From positions 620,001-684,000 of the forward strand of contig NZ_PKFQ01000001.1 in the NCBI RefSeq assembly GCF_002939475.1: a stretch of 64,000 nt of DNA, in the 5' to 3' direction. This stretch comes from Streptomyces cinnamoneus. GTDB lineage: Bacteria > Actinomycetota > Actinomycetes > Streptomycetales > Streptomycetaceae. The notes under the pieces are model-generated. The model did not search any database. It had not been told where the DNA came from and saw nothing but the letters and a program-made list of their open reading frames with translations. Positions 34,177 through 41,550 of the stretch are shown piece after piece. Made by a program: the position numbers and the translations under genes. Numbering within the stretch: position 1 is the stretch's first letter; every line of letters starts with the position of its first letter.

Positions 34177-34577
34177 TTCGCCGCGTCCAGGACCCAGGCG
34201 GAGCCGTGCTGGGTGAACCCGATGTGCGGGTAGTACTCCGTGGCGGCCGGCGCGGAGAGCAGGACGATCTTCGCCTGGGGGGCGGCCTGCTGGACGTGCC
34301 GGATGAGGTCCACCCCGATGCCGCGCCGCTGGTGGGCGCGGTCGACCGCGATGTCGCTGAGGTAGGTGACGTAGGAGCGGTCGCTCACGCAGCGCGCGAT
34401 GCCGGCCAGGCGGTCGTCGACGCGGGCGACGACGACCAGGTTGGCGTTGCGGACCATCGCGGTGAACCGCTCGGTGTCCTCCACCGGGCGGCGCTCGGCC
34501 AGGCCGGAGGCGCGGTAGAGCTCGGCGACCTCGGCCACGTCGAGGTCGGCCGCGTCGATGACTTCACATTTCCACAT
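34173..34577 (-). CDS. GNAT-family N-acyltransferase
   Basis: A 134-residue GNAT: LVVVARVDDRLAGIARCVSDRSYVTYLSDIAVDRAHQRRGIGVDLIRHVQQ contains beta4 and the acetyl-CoA-binding loop (RRGIG), and the end AATEYYPHIGFTQHGSAWVLDA is typical of the small GNATs. It overlaps the lyase gene by 14 bp. Could acetylate an amine or hydrazine intermediate, or serve self-resistance; acyl donor and acceptor are unknown. Confidence 0.87.
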   Translation of the reverse strand: MWKCEVIDAADLDVAEVAELYRASGLAERRPVEDTERFTAMVRNANLVVVARVDDRLAGIARCVSDRSYVTYLSDIAVDRAHQRRGIGVDLIRHVQQAAPQAKIVLLSAPAATEYYPHIGFTQHGSAWVLDAAK

Positions 34578-35856
34578 GGAGCAGTTCCTCCAGTCGTTGC
34601 CGCATGGCGTCCCGCGAGCGCAGGAAGCGGGTCGGATCGTAGACGTCGTCGCCGGTGTCGATCCCGCGCTCGCGCAGGGTCTCGCGCAGGTGCCGGCCGG
34701 TCTCCCACGTCTCGGTGGCCGCGTCCTGGACCGTGCGGTACGCCTTCTCGCGTTCGGAGCCGGCGGCCATCAGGTGCAGCATCACGGTCGAGCTGTAGAT
34801 CAGGCCGTCGGTCTGCTCCAGGTTGGCACGCATCCGGTCGGGGAAGACGCGCAGCCCCTCGATGAGCTCGGCGGCGCTGGTCACCTGGTAGTGGGCGGCG
34901 ATGAGGCTGTCGGGCAGCACGACGCGCTCGACGGAGGAGTGGGCGAGGTCCCGCTCGTGCCACAGCGCGACGTCCTCCAGGGCGGCGCCGAGGTTGGCGC
35001 GCAGCACCCGTGCCAGTCCGCACAGCCGCTCGCTGGTGGTGGGGTTGCGCTTGTGCGGCATGGCGCTGGAGCCCTGGTACGCGCTGGAGCGCGGCTCCTC
35101 CACCTCGCGGACCTCGGTGCGCTGCAACAGCCGCATCTCCAGGCCGATCTGCTCGACGACGGCGCCCAGGACGGCCACGGCGCCGAGCAGTTCGGCGTGG
35201 CGGTCGCGCGCCACGACCTGTGTGGGCACCGGCTCGACGCCCAGCCCGAGGGCCTCGCACACGTAGGTCTCGACGAACGGGTCCACGCTCCCGTAGGTGC
35301 CCACCGGACCGGAGATGGTGCCGACGGCCACCGCGGCGCGGGCCGCCCGCAGCCGGACGATTGACCGGTGGACGGCGAAGGCGAAGCCGGCCATCTTCTG
35401 GCCGAAGGTGGTGGGCTCGGCGTGGATGCCGTGGGTGCGCGCCACGCAGACGGTGTCCCAGTGCTCGACGGCCCGCTCGGTCAGGGCGCGCAGGAGCCGT
35501 TGCGCCGCGGCCAGCAGCAGGTCGCTGGAGGCGGCGAGGGTGTGGCCCAGCGCGGTGTCGACCAGGTCGTAGCTGGTCATGCCGTAGTGGACCCAGCGTG
35601 CCGCGTCGTCGGGGAGGGAGGCGGTGTACGCGGCGAGGAAGGCGAGGATCTCGTGGTCACGGGTGCGTTCCTGCTCGCGCACCTCCTCGGGGGTGGGCAC
35701 GCGGCCGGCCCGGATGGCGGCGAGGTCGGCCTCGGAGATCGTGCCCAGCCGTGCCTGCGCCTCGCAGGCGAGGACCTCGACGCGGACCCACGAGGCGTAC
35801 TTCGCCTCGTCGGTCCACAGTCCGGCCATCTCCGGACGCGAGTAGCGCGGGATCAC
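34564..35856 (-). CDS. Adenylosuccinate lyase homologue in biosynthetic cluster
   Basis: A 430-residue aspartase/fumarase-superfamily lyase. It follows PurB closely: MIPRYSRPEMAGLWTDEAKYASWVRVEVLACEAQARLG, VHYGMTSYDLVDTALG, CVARTHGIHAEPTTFGQKMAGFA (catalytic His) and SSAMPHKRNPTTSERLCGLARVLRANL (signature loop with catalytic Ser). Its overlap with cluster genes on both sides (ATGA and 14 bp) argues for a secondary-metabolic role. A PurB homologue also belongs to the shared fosfazinomycin/kinamycin hydrazine gene set, where fumarate release from an aspartyl N-N intermediate is a plausible role. Confidence 0.9.
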   Translation of the reverse strand: MIPRYSRPEMAGLWTDEAKYASWVRVEVLACEAQARLGTISEADLAAIRAGRVPTPEEVREQERTRDHEILAFLAAYTASLPDDAARWVHYGMTSYDLVDTALGHTLAASSDLLLAAAQRLLRALTERAVEHWDTVCVARTHGIHAEPTTFGQKMAGFAFAVHRSIVRLRAARAAVAVGTISGPVGTYGSVDPFVETYVCEALGLGVEPVPTQVVARDRHAELLGAVAVLGAVVEQIGLEMRLLQRTEVREVEEPRSSAYQGSSAMPHKRNPTTSERLCGLARVLRANLGAALEDVALWHERDLAHSSVERVVLPDSLIAAHYQVTSAAELIEGLRVFPDRMRANLEQTDGLIYSSTVMLHLMAAGSEREKAYRTVQDAATETWETGRHLRETLRERGIDTGDDVYDPTRFLRSRDAMRQRLEELLHVEM

Positions 35857-36593
35857 TCGGGCCTCCGCGCCAAGACGGCGCAGGTGCGGTTGTTGGCCTT
35901 GAGGGGGCCCTTGGCGAGCTCGGCGGTGAGCGCGGCGACGCCCGTCTCGAACTCCTCGTCAGGGATGAGGTGGAGGGAGGAGAACGCCTTCTCGCGGTAC
36001 TTGGTGGCGTCGGTCAGCTCGTAGGTGCTCTCGAAGACGCGCTGCTGCCCGTCGGTGAACCCGGCGAACCGCAGCTCGGCCAGCAGGTCGTCGATGGCGT
36101 GGTGGCGGCCGAGCTCGACCTCGACGGTGGAGGGGAAGTACTGCGCGACGGGGACGCGGGTGCGGATGATCTCCTCCGAGTCCGTGGCGGTGCACAGCAC
36201 GCCGCCCGGCTTGAGCGCGCGGAACGCGCCCTCGAAGTAGCGGCCGGGCTCACGGACGTAGTGGATCATGTCGACCGAGAAGATCAGGTCGAAGGACGCC
36301 TCGGGCAGGTCGAGGGCGGCTATCTCCTCGGCGCGCCCGGTGCGCAGTTCGAGCTCGGCTTCGTGGGTGCCGGCGGCCTTGAGCATCTCCGGGAAGGGGT
36401 CCACGCCCAGGGCGCAGGCGCCGGTCAGCCGCTGGAGCGAGGCGAGGTGGTTGGCGGTGCCGCACCCCATCTCGAGGACGGCCGAGTCACCGGTGACGCC
36501 GGCGAACTCCGCCAGGAACTCCACCAGCCCGGGGTAGGGGCGGCGGTGCCGGGCGTACTCGGCGGCGAGCTGGTTGTAGTCCAACGCGGTCAC
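35853..36593 (-). CDS. Class I SAM-dependent methyltransferase
   Basis: A 246-residue small-molecule methyltransferase: LDYNQLAAEYARHRRPYPGLVEFL, AVLEMGCGTANHLASL (motif I), GVDPFPEMLKAAG, LPEASFDLIFSVDMIHYV (motif IV) and ALKPGGVLCTATDSEE. The N-terminal YNQLAAEYARHR is typical of ubiquinone/SAM-MT type enzymes acting on small metabolites. GTG start overlaps the upstream kinase-like gene stop (GTGA). Methyl acceptor unknown. Confidence 0.88.
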   Translation of the reverse strand: MTALDYNQLAAEYARHRRPYPGLVEFLAEFAGVTGDSAVLEMGCGTANHLASLQRLTGACALGVDPFPEMLKAAGTHEAELELRTGRAEEIAALDLPEASFDLIFSVDMIHYVREPGRYFEGAFRALKPGGVLCTATDSEEIIRTRVPVAQYFPSTVEVELGRHHAIDDLLAELRFAGFTDGQQRVFESTYELTDATKYREKAFSSLHLIPDEEFETGVAALTAELAKGPLKANNRTCAVLARRPE

Positions 36594-38089
36594 GCAAGCT
36601 CCTTGGTGGTGTGCTGCTCGTGGACGGTGCGGGCCTGCCACAGGTACCAGGCGGTGTAGGCGTAGGTCGCCGTCCACACCTGGGGGGTGCGCAGGGTGTT
36701 CTCGTACTTCAGCCACCCGGCCAGCGAGCAGGCCGCGCCGATGTAGAGGCGGCAGCGCACGGTGTGCGCCGGCTCGTCGCCGGGGGCGGTCTCGATCAGC
36801 CGGTGCTCCATCGACCGCAGCCGGTCGGAGAAGCGCAGGGGCAGCCGGAGGGCGGAGACGTCGTGCGGCCGGGCCGGGTCGAAGGCGTCGCCGAAGAGCG
36901 CCTCGGGCTTGCCCTGCCGGGCGGCGTGGAGGATGGCGGGCATCGGCAGCAGGCCGTGCAGCAGCGTGGCGAGGTCGAAGACCGGGTCGCCGTAGCCGAC
37001 GTCGGGGCGCTGCCGCTGCTCCCAGACGGTGCGCGGGTCGATGAAGACCGGGCCGCCGCCGGAGCGCCGGAGCATGTTGGTCGGGTAGATGTCGCCGTGC
37101 ACCTGGCTGCCGGTGCGCGGGAGCAGGGCGGGGGCGTGTTCGTCGAGCCAGGCGGTCGCGGCCGTGTAGCCGGGGATGCGGCTGCCGTCCGGCAGGACGA
37201 GGTCGGCGGCGAGGTGCTCGTCGAGGTCCCGGTCGCCGAAGCAGAGCCGGAAGGTGGAGCGGAAGGCGGGCTGCTCGCGCAGGGCGTGGAAGCGCTCGCG
37301 GTAGAGGTAGTCGGCGCTGGTGGGGCGCGTCCCGCCGGCGGTCAGCCGGTACCAGCGGCCCAGTTGGTCGAGGTAGGGGGCGAGGACGTCGGCCGCGTCG
37401 GGGGCGGGTTCCGTCCGGTCCTCGTCGCTGAAGAGCCGCTGCTCCAGGTCGGCCGCCTCGGCGGCCTCCATGATGCTGACGCCCTGGTGGCCTTCGATGT
37501 GCACGCCGTGCAGGCGGGGGAAGAGCGGGTCGCGGCCGATGCGGGCGAGGTCGTCGTTGGTGCGGGAGGTGAAGCCCGTCTCGGAGCGGATCATCCCCGC
37601 CTCGCCGATCTTGGCGACGAGTTCGGTCTCGGCTCCGGCGTCGAACTGGACCACGCCGATGGAGTCGGAGCCCGGCCGGTGGAAGCGGGTGACGGTGGGG
37701 ACCGGGCGGGTGGCCGCGGCCCAGGCGCGCAGCCGGGCGGCGACGACCGCGGAGCCGATGAGCTCGGCCTCGTCGCTCTCCTCGTCCCGCGCGGGGTCGT
37801 CGCCCGCCGGGGACTCCAGGCACCAGCCGTGGAGTTCGCCGCCGAGGAGGAAGGTGGTGCGCGCCGGCGTGCTGGAAGCGGGTGCCGGGAGGGCGATCAC
37901 CTTGACCCCGAACGGCCCTAGTCGCTCGGTCAGCCCGGGCACCAGGGTGGGGGAGCCCGGCGCTTCGACGACCACGACGGAGGGGACCACGGTGTCCGGT
38001 ACGAGACCCTGACCGTCGAGAGCGGAATAGAGATTCGCCAGCTCGGCCGCGGTGGCGGGCCGCGCTAACTCGGTAAGTAATTCGCTCAC
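36590..38089 (-). CDS. APH/ChoK-fold kinase-like protein, first gene of minus-strand operon
   Basis: A 499-residue protein. An N-terminal 110-residue part is unrecognised (VVPSVVVVEAPGSPTLVPGLTERLG). From about residue 120 it looks like a phosphotransferase of the aminoglycoside/choline kinase fold: ETELVAKIGEAGMIRSETGF (Lys, Glu), TGSQVHGDIYPTNMLRRSGGGPVFIDPRTVW (catalytic HGD..xxN and metal-binding D) and YGDPVFDLATLLHGL. It could phosphorylate a biosynthetic intermediate or the product. Codons 4 and 8 are TTA, so translation should depend on bldA tRNA. GTG 38089 with GGTAAGG upstream. Confidence 0.75.
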   Translation of the reverse strand: MSELLTELARPATAAELANLYSALDGQGLVPDTVVPSVVVVEAPGSPTLVPGLTERLGPFGVKVIALPAPASSTPARTTFLLGGELHGWCLESPAGDDPARDEESDEAELIGSAVVAARLRAWAAATRPVPTVTRFHRPGSDSIGVVQFDAGAETELVAKIGEAGMIRSETGFTSRTNDDLARIGRDPLFPRLHGVHIEGHQGVSIMEAAEAADLEQRLFSDEDRTEPAPDAADVLAPYLDQLGRWYRLTAGGTRPTSADYLYRERFHALREQPAFRSTFRLCFGDRDLDEHLAADLVLPDGSRIPGYTAATAWLDEHAPALLPRTGSQVHGDIYPTNMLRRSGGGPVFIDPRTVWEQRQRPDVGYGDPVFDLATLLHGLLPMPAILHAARQGKPEALFGDAFDPARPHDVSALRLPLRFSDRLRSMEHRLIETAPGDEPAHTVRCRLYIGAACSLAGWLKYENTLRTPQVWTATYAYTAWYLWQARTVHEQHTTKELA

Positions 38090-38399
38090 GTCTAGATATA
38101 CCTTACCCGTGAAATGACCCGGCTCACGGGCCGGGATTGACACAGCCGGAGGACGGCGCCGTCTTTCACCATTGGCTCCGTGCGAGGGGCGGCTGAGCGT
38201 ATTCCTATCACAACGTTCCGGCGATAGGCGCCGCGGCTTGGCCGGGCTGGCCGCCATCGCTTTTGATTACGCGGCCGACGCGCCAAAGCTTTCCCTTTAC
38301 CGGGGAGTCAGCCAACCGTTCGATGGTGTGATCTTGGTCACATTGTTAACCCCTGGTCTACCCGTCGTTCACGGTGCTAACGTCTGGATTTAGTGGAAT
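38090..38399. promoter_or_regulatory. Divergent promoter region of the N-N cluster, with Crp-like site
   Basis: A 310-bp gap, markedly lower in G+C than its flanks, between the two divergent operons. It contains TGTGATCTTGGTCACA at 38327-38342, a 16-bp site with perfect TGTGA/TCACA arms and a 6-bp spacer, which also fits the GTG-N6-GNCAC pattern described for Streptomyces Crp. A/T-rich segments nearby (CACATTGTTAACCCC; GCTTTTGATTACGC) are possible promoter elements. This is presumably where both half-clusters are switched on together. Confidence 0.6.
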
Positions 38400-40154
38400 T
38401 TGAAGTGGCAACAACCTCAGCGCGCTGTAATGGGCAGCGCCCAACAGGGGTGGGTGATTTCAATTCGATCCGAGGGTTTTCCTCATTTACTTGAATCGAC
38501 CGCCACGCGCGCCCAGCAGTGCGGCAGCACGCAGCAGTCCTTACGCCTCGTCCTCACTCTGGACGGACGCCTTCCCGAAGAAGTCGGCCGAGCGGCCCTC
38601 ACCGCGGCCGACCATTTTCTCGCCGACGAGATAACCGCCAGGGAATTACGCCTGGACCCGGCAGCCCCAGGCGTTGACCTGCTGATCCTCGACCACACCG
38701 GTCGCATGCGTTTCTTATGGGACGCAGCCGGCGCGCCGACCGGATCCCACATCGTGGGTTCCCTCGTGACCGACGAGCCGACGCGCACGGAGTTACACCG
38801 CCAATATCAGGCCCGCAAGGCGGCGGAGGAGGCGGACCGCGCCGAACTCCATAAACATGTGATGGGCCGCTCCCCCGAGGAGGTCCAGGAGGACCTGGAT
38901 CGCATCGGCCACGTACTGCTGCATATGGCGCCCGTCCAGGTCTACGTGGGCGACAAATCCTTTTCGAATCTCAGCCGGTCCGGCAATCTTCCCGGAAAAT
39001 CCATGGCCCCCACGGCCGCCGGAAATATCCTCGCCCGGCTCGGGGACACTCCGGTCGGAGAATGGTCCGGCGAGGAAGCAGCCTTTGTCGCGCTGGCGAC
39101 CTTCCTCCTCGGCAGCGGCACCCAGGCCCGGCTCGAAGAAGTCAACGGCACCCACCTCACGTCCGCCGGTGTGGCGGCATTGATGACCGAGCGCATCCGG
39201 GGATACGGCGCCGAACCGCCCCCCACCGGCGACACCTCCACCGTCGCCCGGCTCGAAGCCCTCGCCCGCCACTGCGCGGCCGAACGGCTGGCCCACCTCG
39301 GAAACGGGACCGTCTTCTACCGGCTCATCCACGGGGCCAACCTCAACAAGACGGAGCACATGCTGCGGCCGGCCGTCGGCTACGCCGACGTTCCCGCCCC
39401 GCTGCGCGCCCTCCTGGAACGGGAGGCGGGCATCGCGGCGGACACCGCGACCGTCGAGGAGACCACGGCCGCCTTCGAGGAGCTGGGCGACGCGCTCCAC
39501 ACGGCCCCCGCCCCCGAGGGGTTCAGCAGCGCGTACGAAGCCCTGCTCACCCGCTTCATGACGACCCTCGCCGAGGCGACCGCCTCGGACGTCGCCATGG
39601 GCCGCGGGCCCCGCTCCTTCGCGCCCCTGGAGCCCGGCAGCACGGGGAAGGACGATCCGCTCACGCTGAAGACCAACGACTTCTTCTGCTGCGTCGCGCC
39701 CAGTCCCGCCTTCGCCGGCTCTTTCGGGGAAGACCGCACTCTCCTGGTGAAGACCCTCAGCGCCTACAGCGCCCGCATGCGCTTCAACACCTGGCACTAC
39801 CTGCCGCACACCCTCGGCATCACCGACCGCGAACCGGGGCGCGACGACTGGTTCTTCGCCCCGACCATGCCGGACGTCACGCACCACTCCGACCAGCACC
39901 ACACCGGACACGTCACCTTCAGCGTGCGCTATGCCATCCGGGTCCCCCTCGGCATCGACTACGCCGGCCGCCACCTGCCGGGGCTGTACGACCTGCGGCT
40001 GATGCGCGCCGCCGGCGAGCAGTACACGACGGACGACCTGCGGGCGGCCGTCGCCTCCGGCAGGGTCCTCGCCGTGCTGCACCAGGCGATGAGCCGGCAC
40101 CGCGCGACCGTCCGCGACTTCGGCAACGAATGGTTCCGCGCCCTCTATGGATGA
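38400..40154 (+). CDS. Unrecognised protein, first gene of plus-strand operon of the N-N cluster
   Basis: About 570-584 residues; I do not recognise the family. It is soluble, with no signal peptide or membrane helix. Visible features: QVYVGDKSFSNLSRSGNLPGKSMAPTAAGNIL (about 179-210), VFYRLIHGANLNKTEHML, TNDFFCCVAPSPAFAGSFGEDRTLLVKTLSAYSARMRFNTWHYLPHTLG, and a His-rich stretch TMPDVTHHSDQHHTGHVTFSVRYAIR (about 500-525) that could bind metal. Five TTA codons (38487, 38541, 38646, 38715, 38793) imply bldA control. Start uncertain: TTG 38400, ATG 38430 or GTG 38454 (AGGGG upstream). It overlaps the amidase gene, so it likely acts in the same pathway. Confidence 0.75.
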   Translation: MKWQQPQRAVMGSAQQGWVISIRSEGFPHLLESTATRAQQCGSTQQSLRLVLTLDGRLPEEVGRAALTAADHFLADEITARELRLDPAAPGVDLLILDHTGRMRFLWDAAGAPTGSHIVGSLVTDEPTRTELHRQYQARKAAEEADRAELHKHVMGRSPEEVQEDLDRIGHVLLHMAPVQVYVGDKSFSNLSRSGNLPGKSMAPTAAGNILARLGDTPVGEWSGEEAAFVALATFLLGSGTQARLEEVNGTHLTSAGVAALMTERIRGYGAEPPPTGDTSTVARLEALARHCAAERLAHLGNGTVFYRLIHGANLNKTEHMLRPAVGYADVPAPLRALLEREAGIAADTATVEETTAAFEELGDALHTAPAPEGFSSAYEALLTRFMTTLAEATASDVAMGRGPRSFAPLEPGSTGKDDPLTLKTNDFFCCVAPSPAFAGSFGEDRTLLVKTLSAYSARMRFNTWHYLPHTLGITDREPGRDDWFFAPTMPDVTHHSDQHHTGHVTFSVRYAIRVPLGIDYAGRHLPGLYDLRLMRAAGEQYTTDDLRAAVASGRVLAVLHQAMSRHRATVRDFGNEWFRALYG

Positions 40155-41550
40155 CGCACTCCGTTACCTCGACACCGCCGGGCTGCGCCGCCTGTACGCG
40201 GCCCGGCAGCTGTCCCCGGTCGAGTTCACCGAGGACACCCTGGCACTGATCGCGGACCTCGACCCGGCCCTGGGCGCGTTCGTCACCGTGGCGGCCGACC
40301 GGGCCCTGGCGGAGGCCGCGCGCGCCGAGGAACGCGTCCTGCGCCTCGGCGAGGCGGCCTGGGAGGGCCGGCCGCTGCTGGGCGTGCCGCTGAGCGTGAA
40401 GGACCTGACCGCGACCGAGGGCATCCGCACCACACGCGGCTCGCTGGCCCTGCGCGACGCGGTGCCCGGCCAGGACGCGCCCGCCGTGGCCCGGCTGCGC
40501 CGGGCCGGCGCGGTCGTCCTGGGCAAGACCACCACGTCCGAGGGCGGCTGGAGCGCCGGCACCGTCAACCGTCTCGGGCCCGCGGCGGCCAACCCGTGGG
40601 ACCTCTCGCGCAGCGCCGGGGGGTCCAGCGGCGGCGCGGGCGCCGCCGTGGCCGCCGGGCTGGGGATCGCGGGGACCGGCACCGACGGCGCCGGGTCGAT
40701 CCGCATCCCCGCCGCGTTCTGCGGCGTGGTCGGCTTCAAACCCACCCACGGCCGCGTCCCCTACGTACCGCACTGCCCGGACCGGCTGGCACATCTGGGC
40801 CCCCTGGCCCGCACGGTGGACGACGCGGAGCTGCTGCTGCGCGTGATGGCCGGGCCCGACGCGCGCGACCCGGACTCCCTCCTCCCGCCCCACGACCCGC
40901 CCGCCGGGGACGGGCCGCTGCGCATCGCCTGGATCGAGGGGCTCACGGCCCCCGGCTCCACCGGGCCGGCGGACCGGCAGCGCGCGGCGGTCGAACGGCT
41001 CGCGGCGGCCGGACACCACGTGGAGGAGATCCCGCCGCCGTTCGGCGACGCCTACCCGGCGCTGGTCACCCTCCTGGCCGCCGCCGAGGCGGCCGCCTCC
41101 CCCGCGGCGGACGAGGCGCTGGCCGACCCCGCGCGGCTGGCCGTCGTCCGGCACGGCAGGACGCTGAGCGCGGTCCAGTTGGTGCGCGCCGAGGCCGAAC
41201 GGGCCGAGCTGACGGGGAAGCTGGCGTCCTGCCTGGAACGGTTCGACGTGCTCGCCATGCCCACCGTGCCGGTGCCGCCGTTCGCCGTGGACGCCTGGCA
41301 CCCCGACGCGCCCGCCTACGACGACCCCCTGGCGTGGCTGTCCTGGGCACCCGCCGCCTTCCCCTTCAACATGGCGGGCCTGCCGGCCGTCTCCGTGCCG
41401 GCCGGCTTCGGACCGGAGGGGCTGCCGGTGGGGCTCCAGCTGGCCGCCGCCCGTCACCACGACGCGCTCGTGCTGCGCGTCGCCAAAGAAGTCGAACGTG
41501 CGAACCCCTGGCGCGACGCACACCCTGGAAAGGACCGGGACCTGACGTGA
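40147..41550 (+). CDS. Amidase-signature-family enzyme
   Basis: A 467-residue amidase. The Ser-cisSer-Lys triad is visible: Lys in GVPLSVKDLTATEG, and Ser residues in RSAGGSSGGAGAAVAAGLGIAGTGTDGAGSIRIPAAFCGVVGFKPT. The end PFNMAGLPAVSVPAGFGPEGLPVGLQLAA is typical. Similar to GatA and fatty-acid amide hydrolases. In the fosfazinomycin/kinamycin-type gene set an amidase homologue takes part in handling glutamyl-hydrazide intermediates; the same role is likely here. ATG 40147 overlaps the preceding gene by 8 bp, and the stop overlaps the next GTG. Confidence 0.9.
   Translation: MDDALRYLDTAGLRRLYAARQLSPVEFTEDTLALIADLDPALGAFVTVAADRALAEAARAEERVLRLGEAAWEGRPLLGVPLSVKDLTATEGIRTTRGSLALRDAVPGQDAPAVARLRRAGAVVLGKTTTSEGGWSAGTVNRLGPAAANPWDLSRSAGGSSGGAGAAVAAGLGIAGTGTDGAGSIRIPAAFCGVVGFKPTHGRVPYVPHCPDRLAHLGPLARTVDDAELLLRVMAGPDARDPDSLLPPHDPPAGDGPLRIAWIEGLTAPGSTGPADRQRAAVERLAAAGHHVEEIPPPFGDAYPALVTLLAAAEAAASPAADEALADPARLAVVRHGRTLSAVQLVRAEAERAELTGKLASCLERFDVLAMPTVPVPPFAVDAWHPDAPAYDDPLAWLSWAPAAFPFNMAGLPAVSVPAGFGPEGLPVGLQLAAARHHDALVLRVAKEVERANPWRDAHPGKDRDLT

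Noticed and set aside
34564..35856. Housekeeping purB
   Set aside because: Sequence is close to PurB, but overlapping cluster genes on both sides point to a dedicated pathway copy; I therefore gave no gene symbol.
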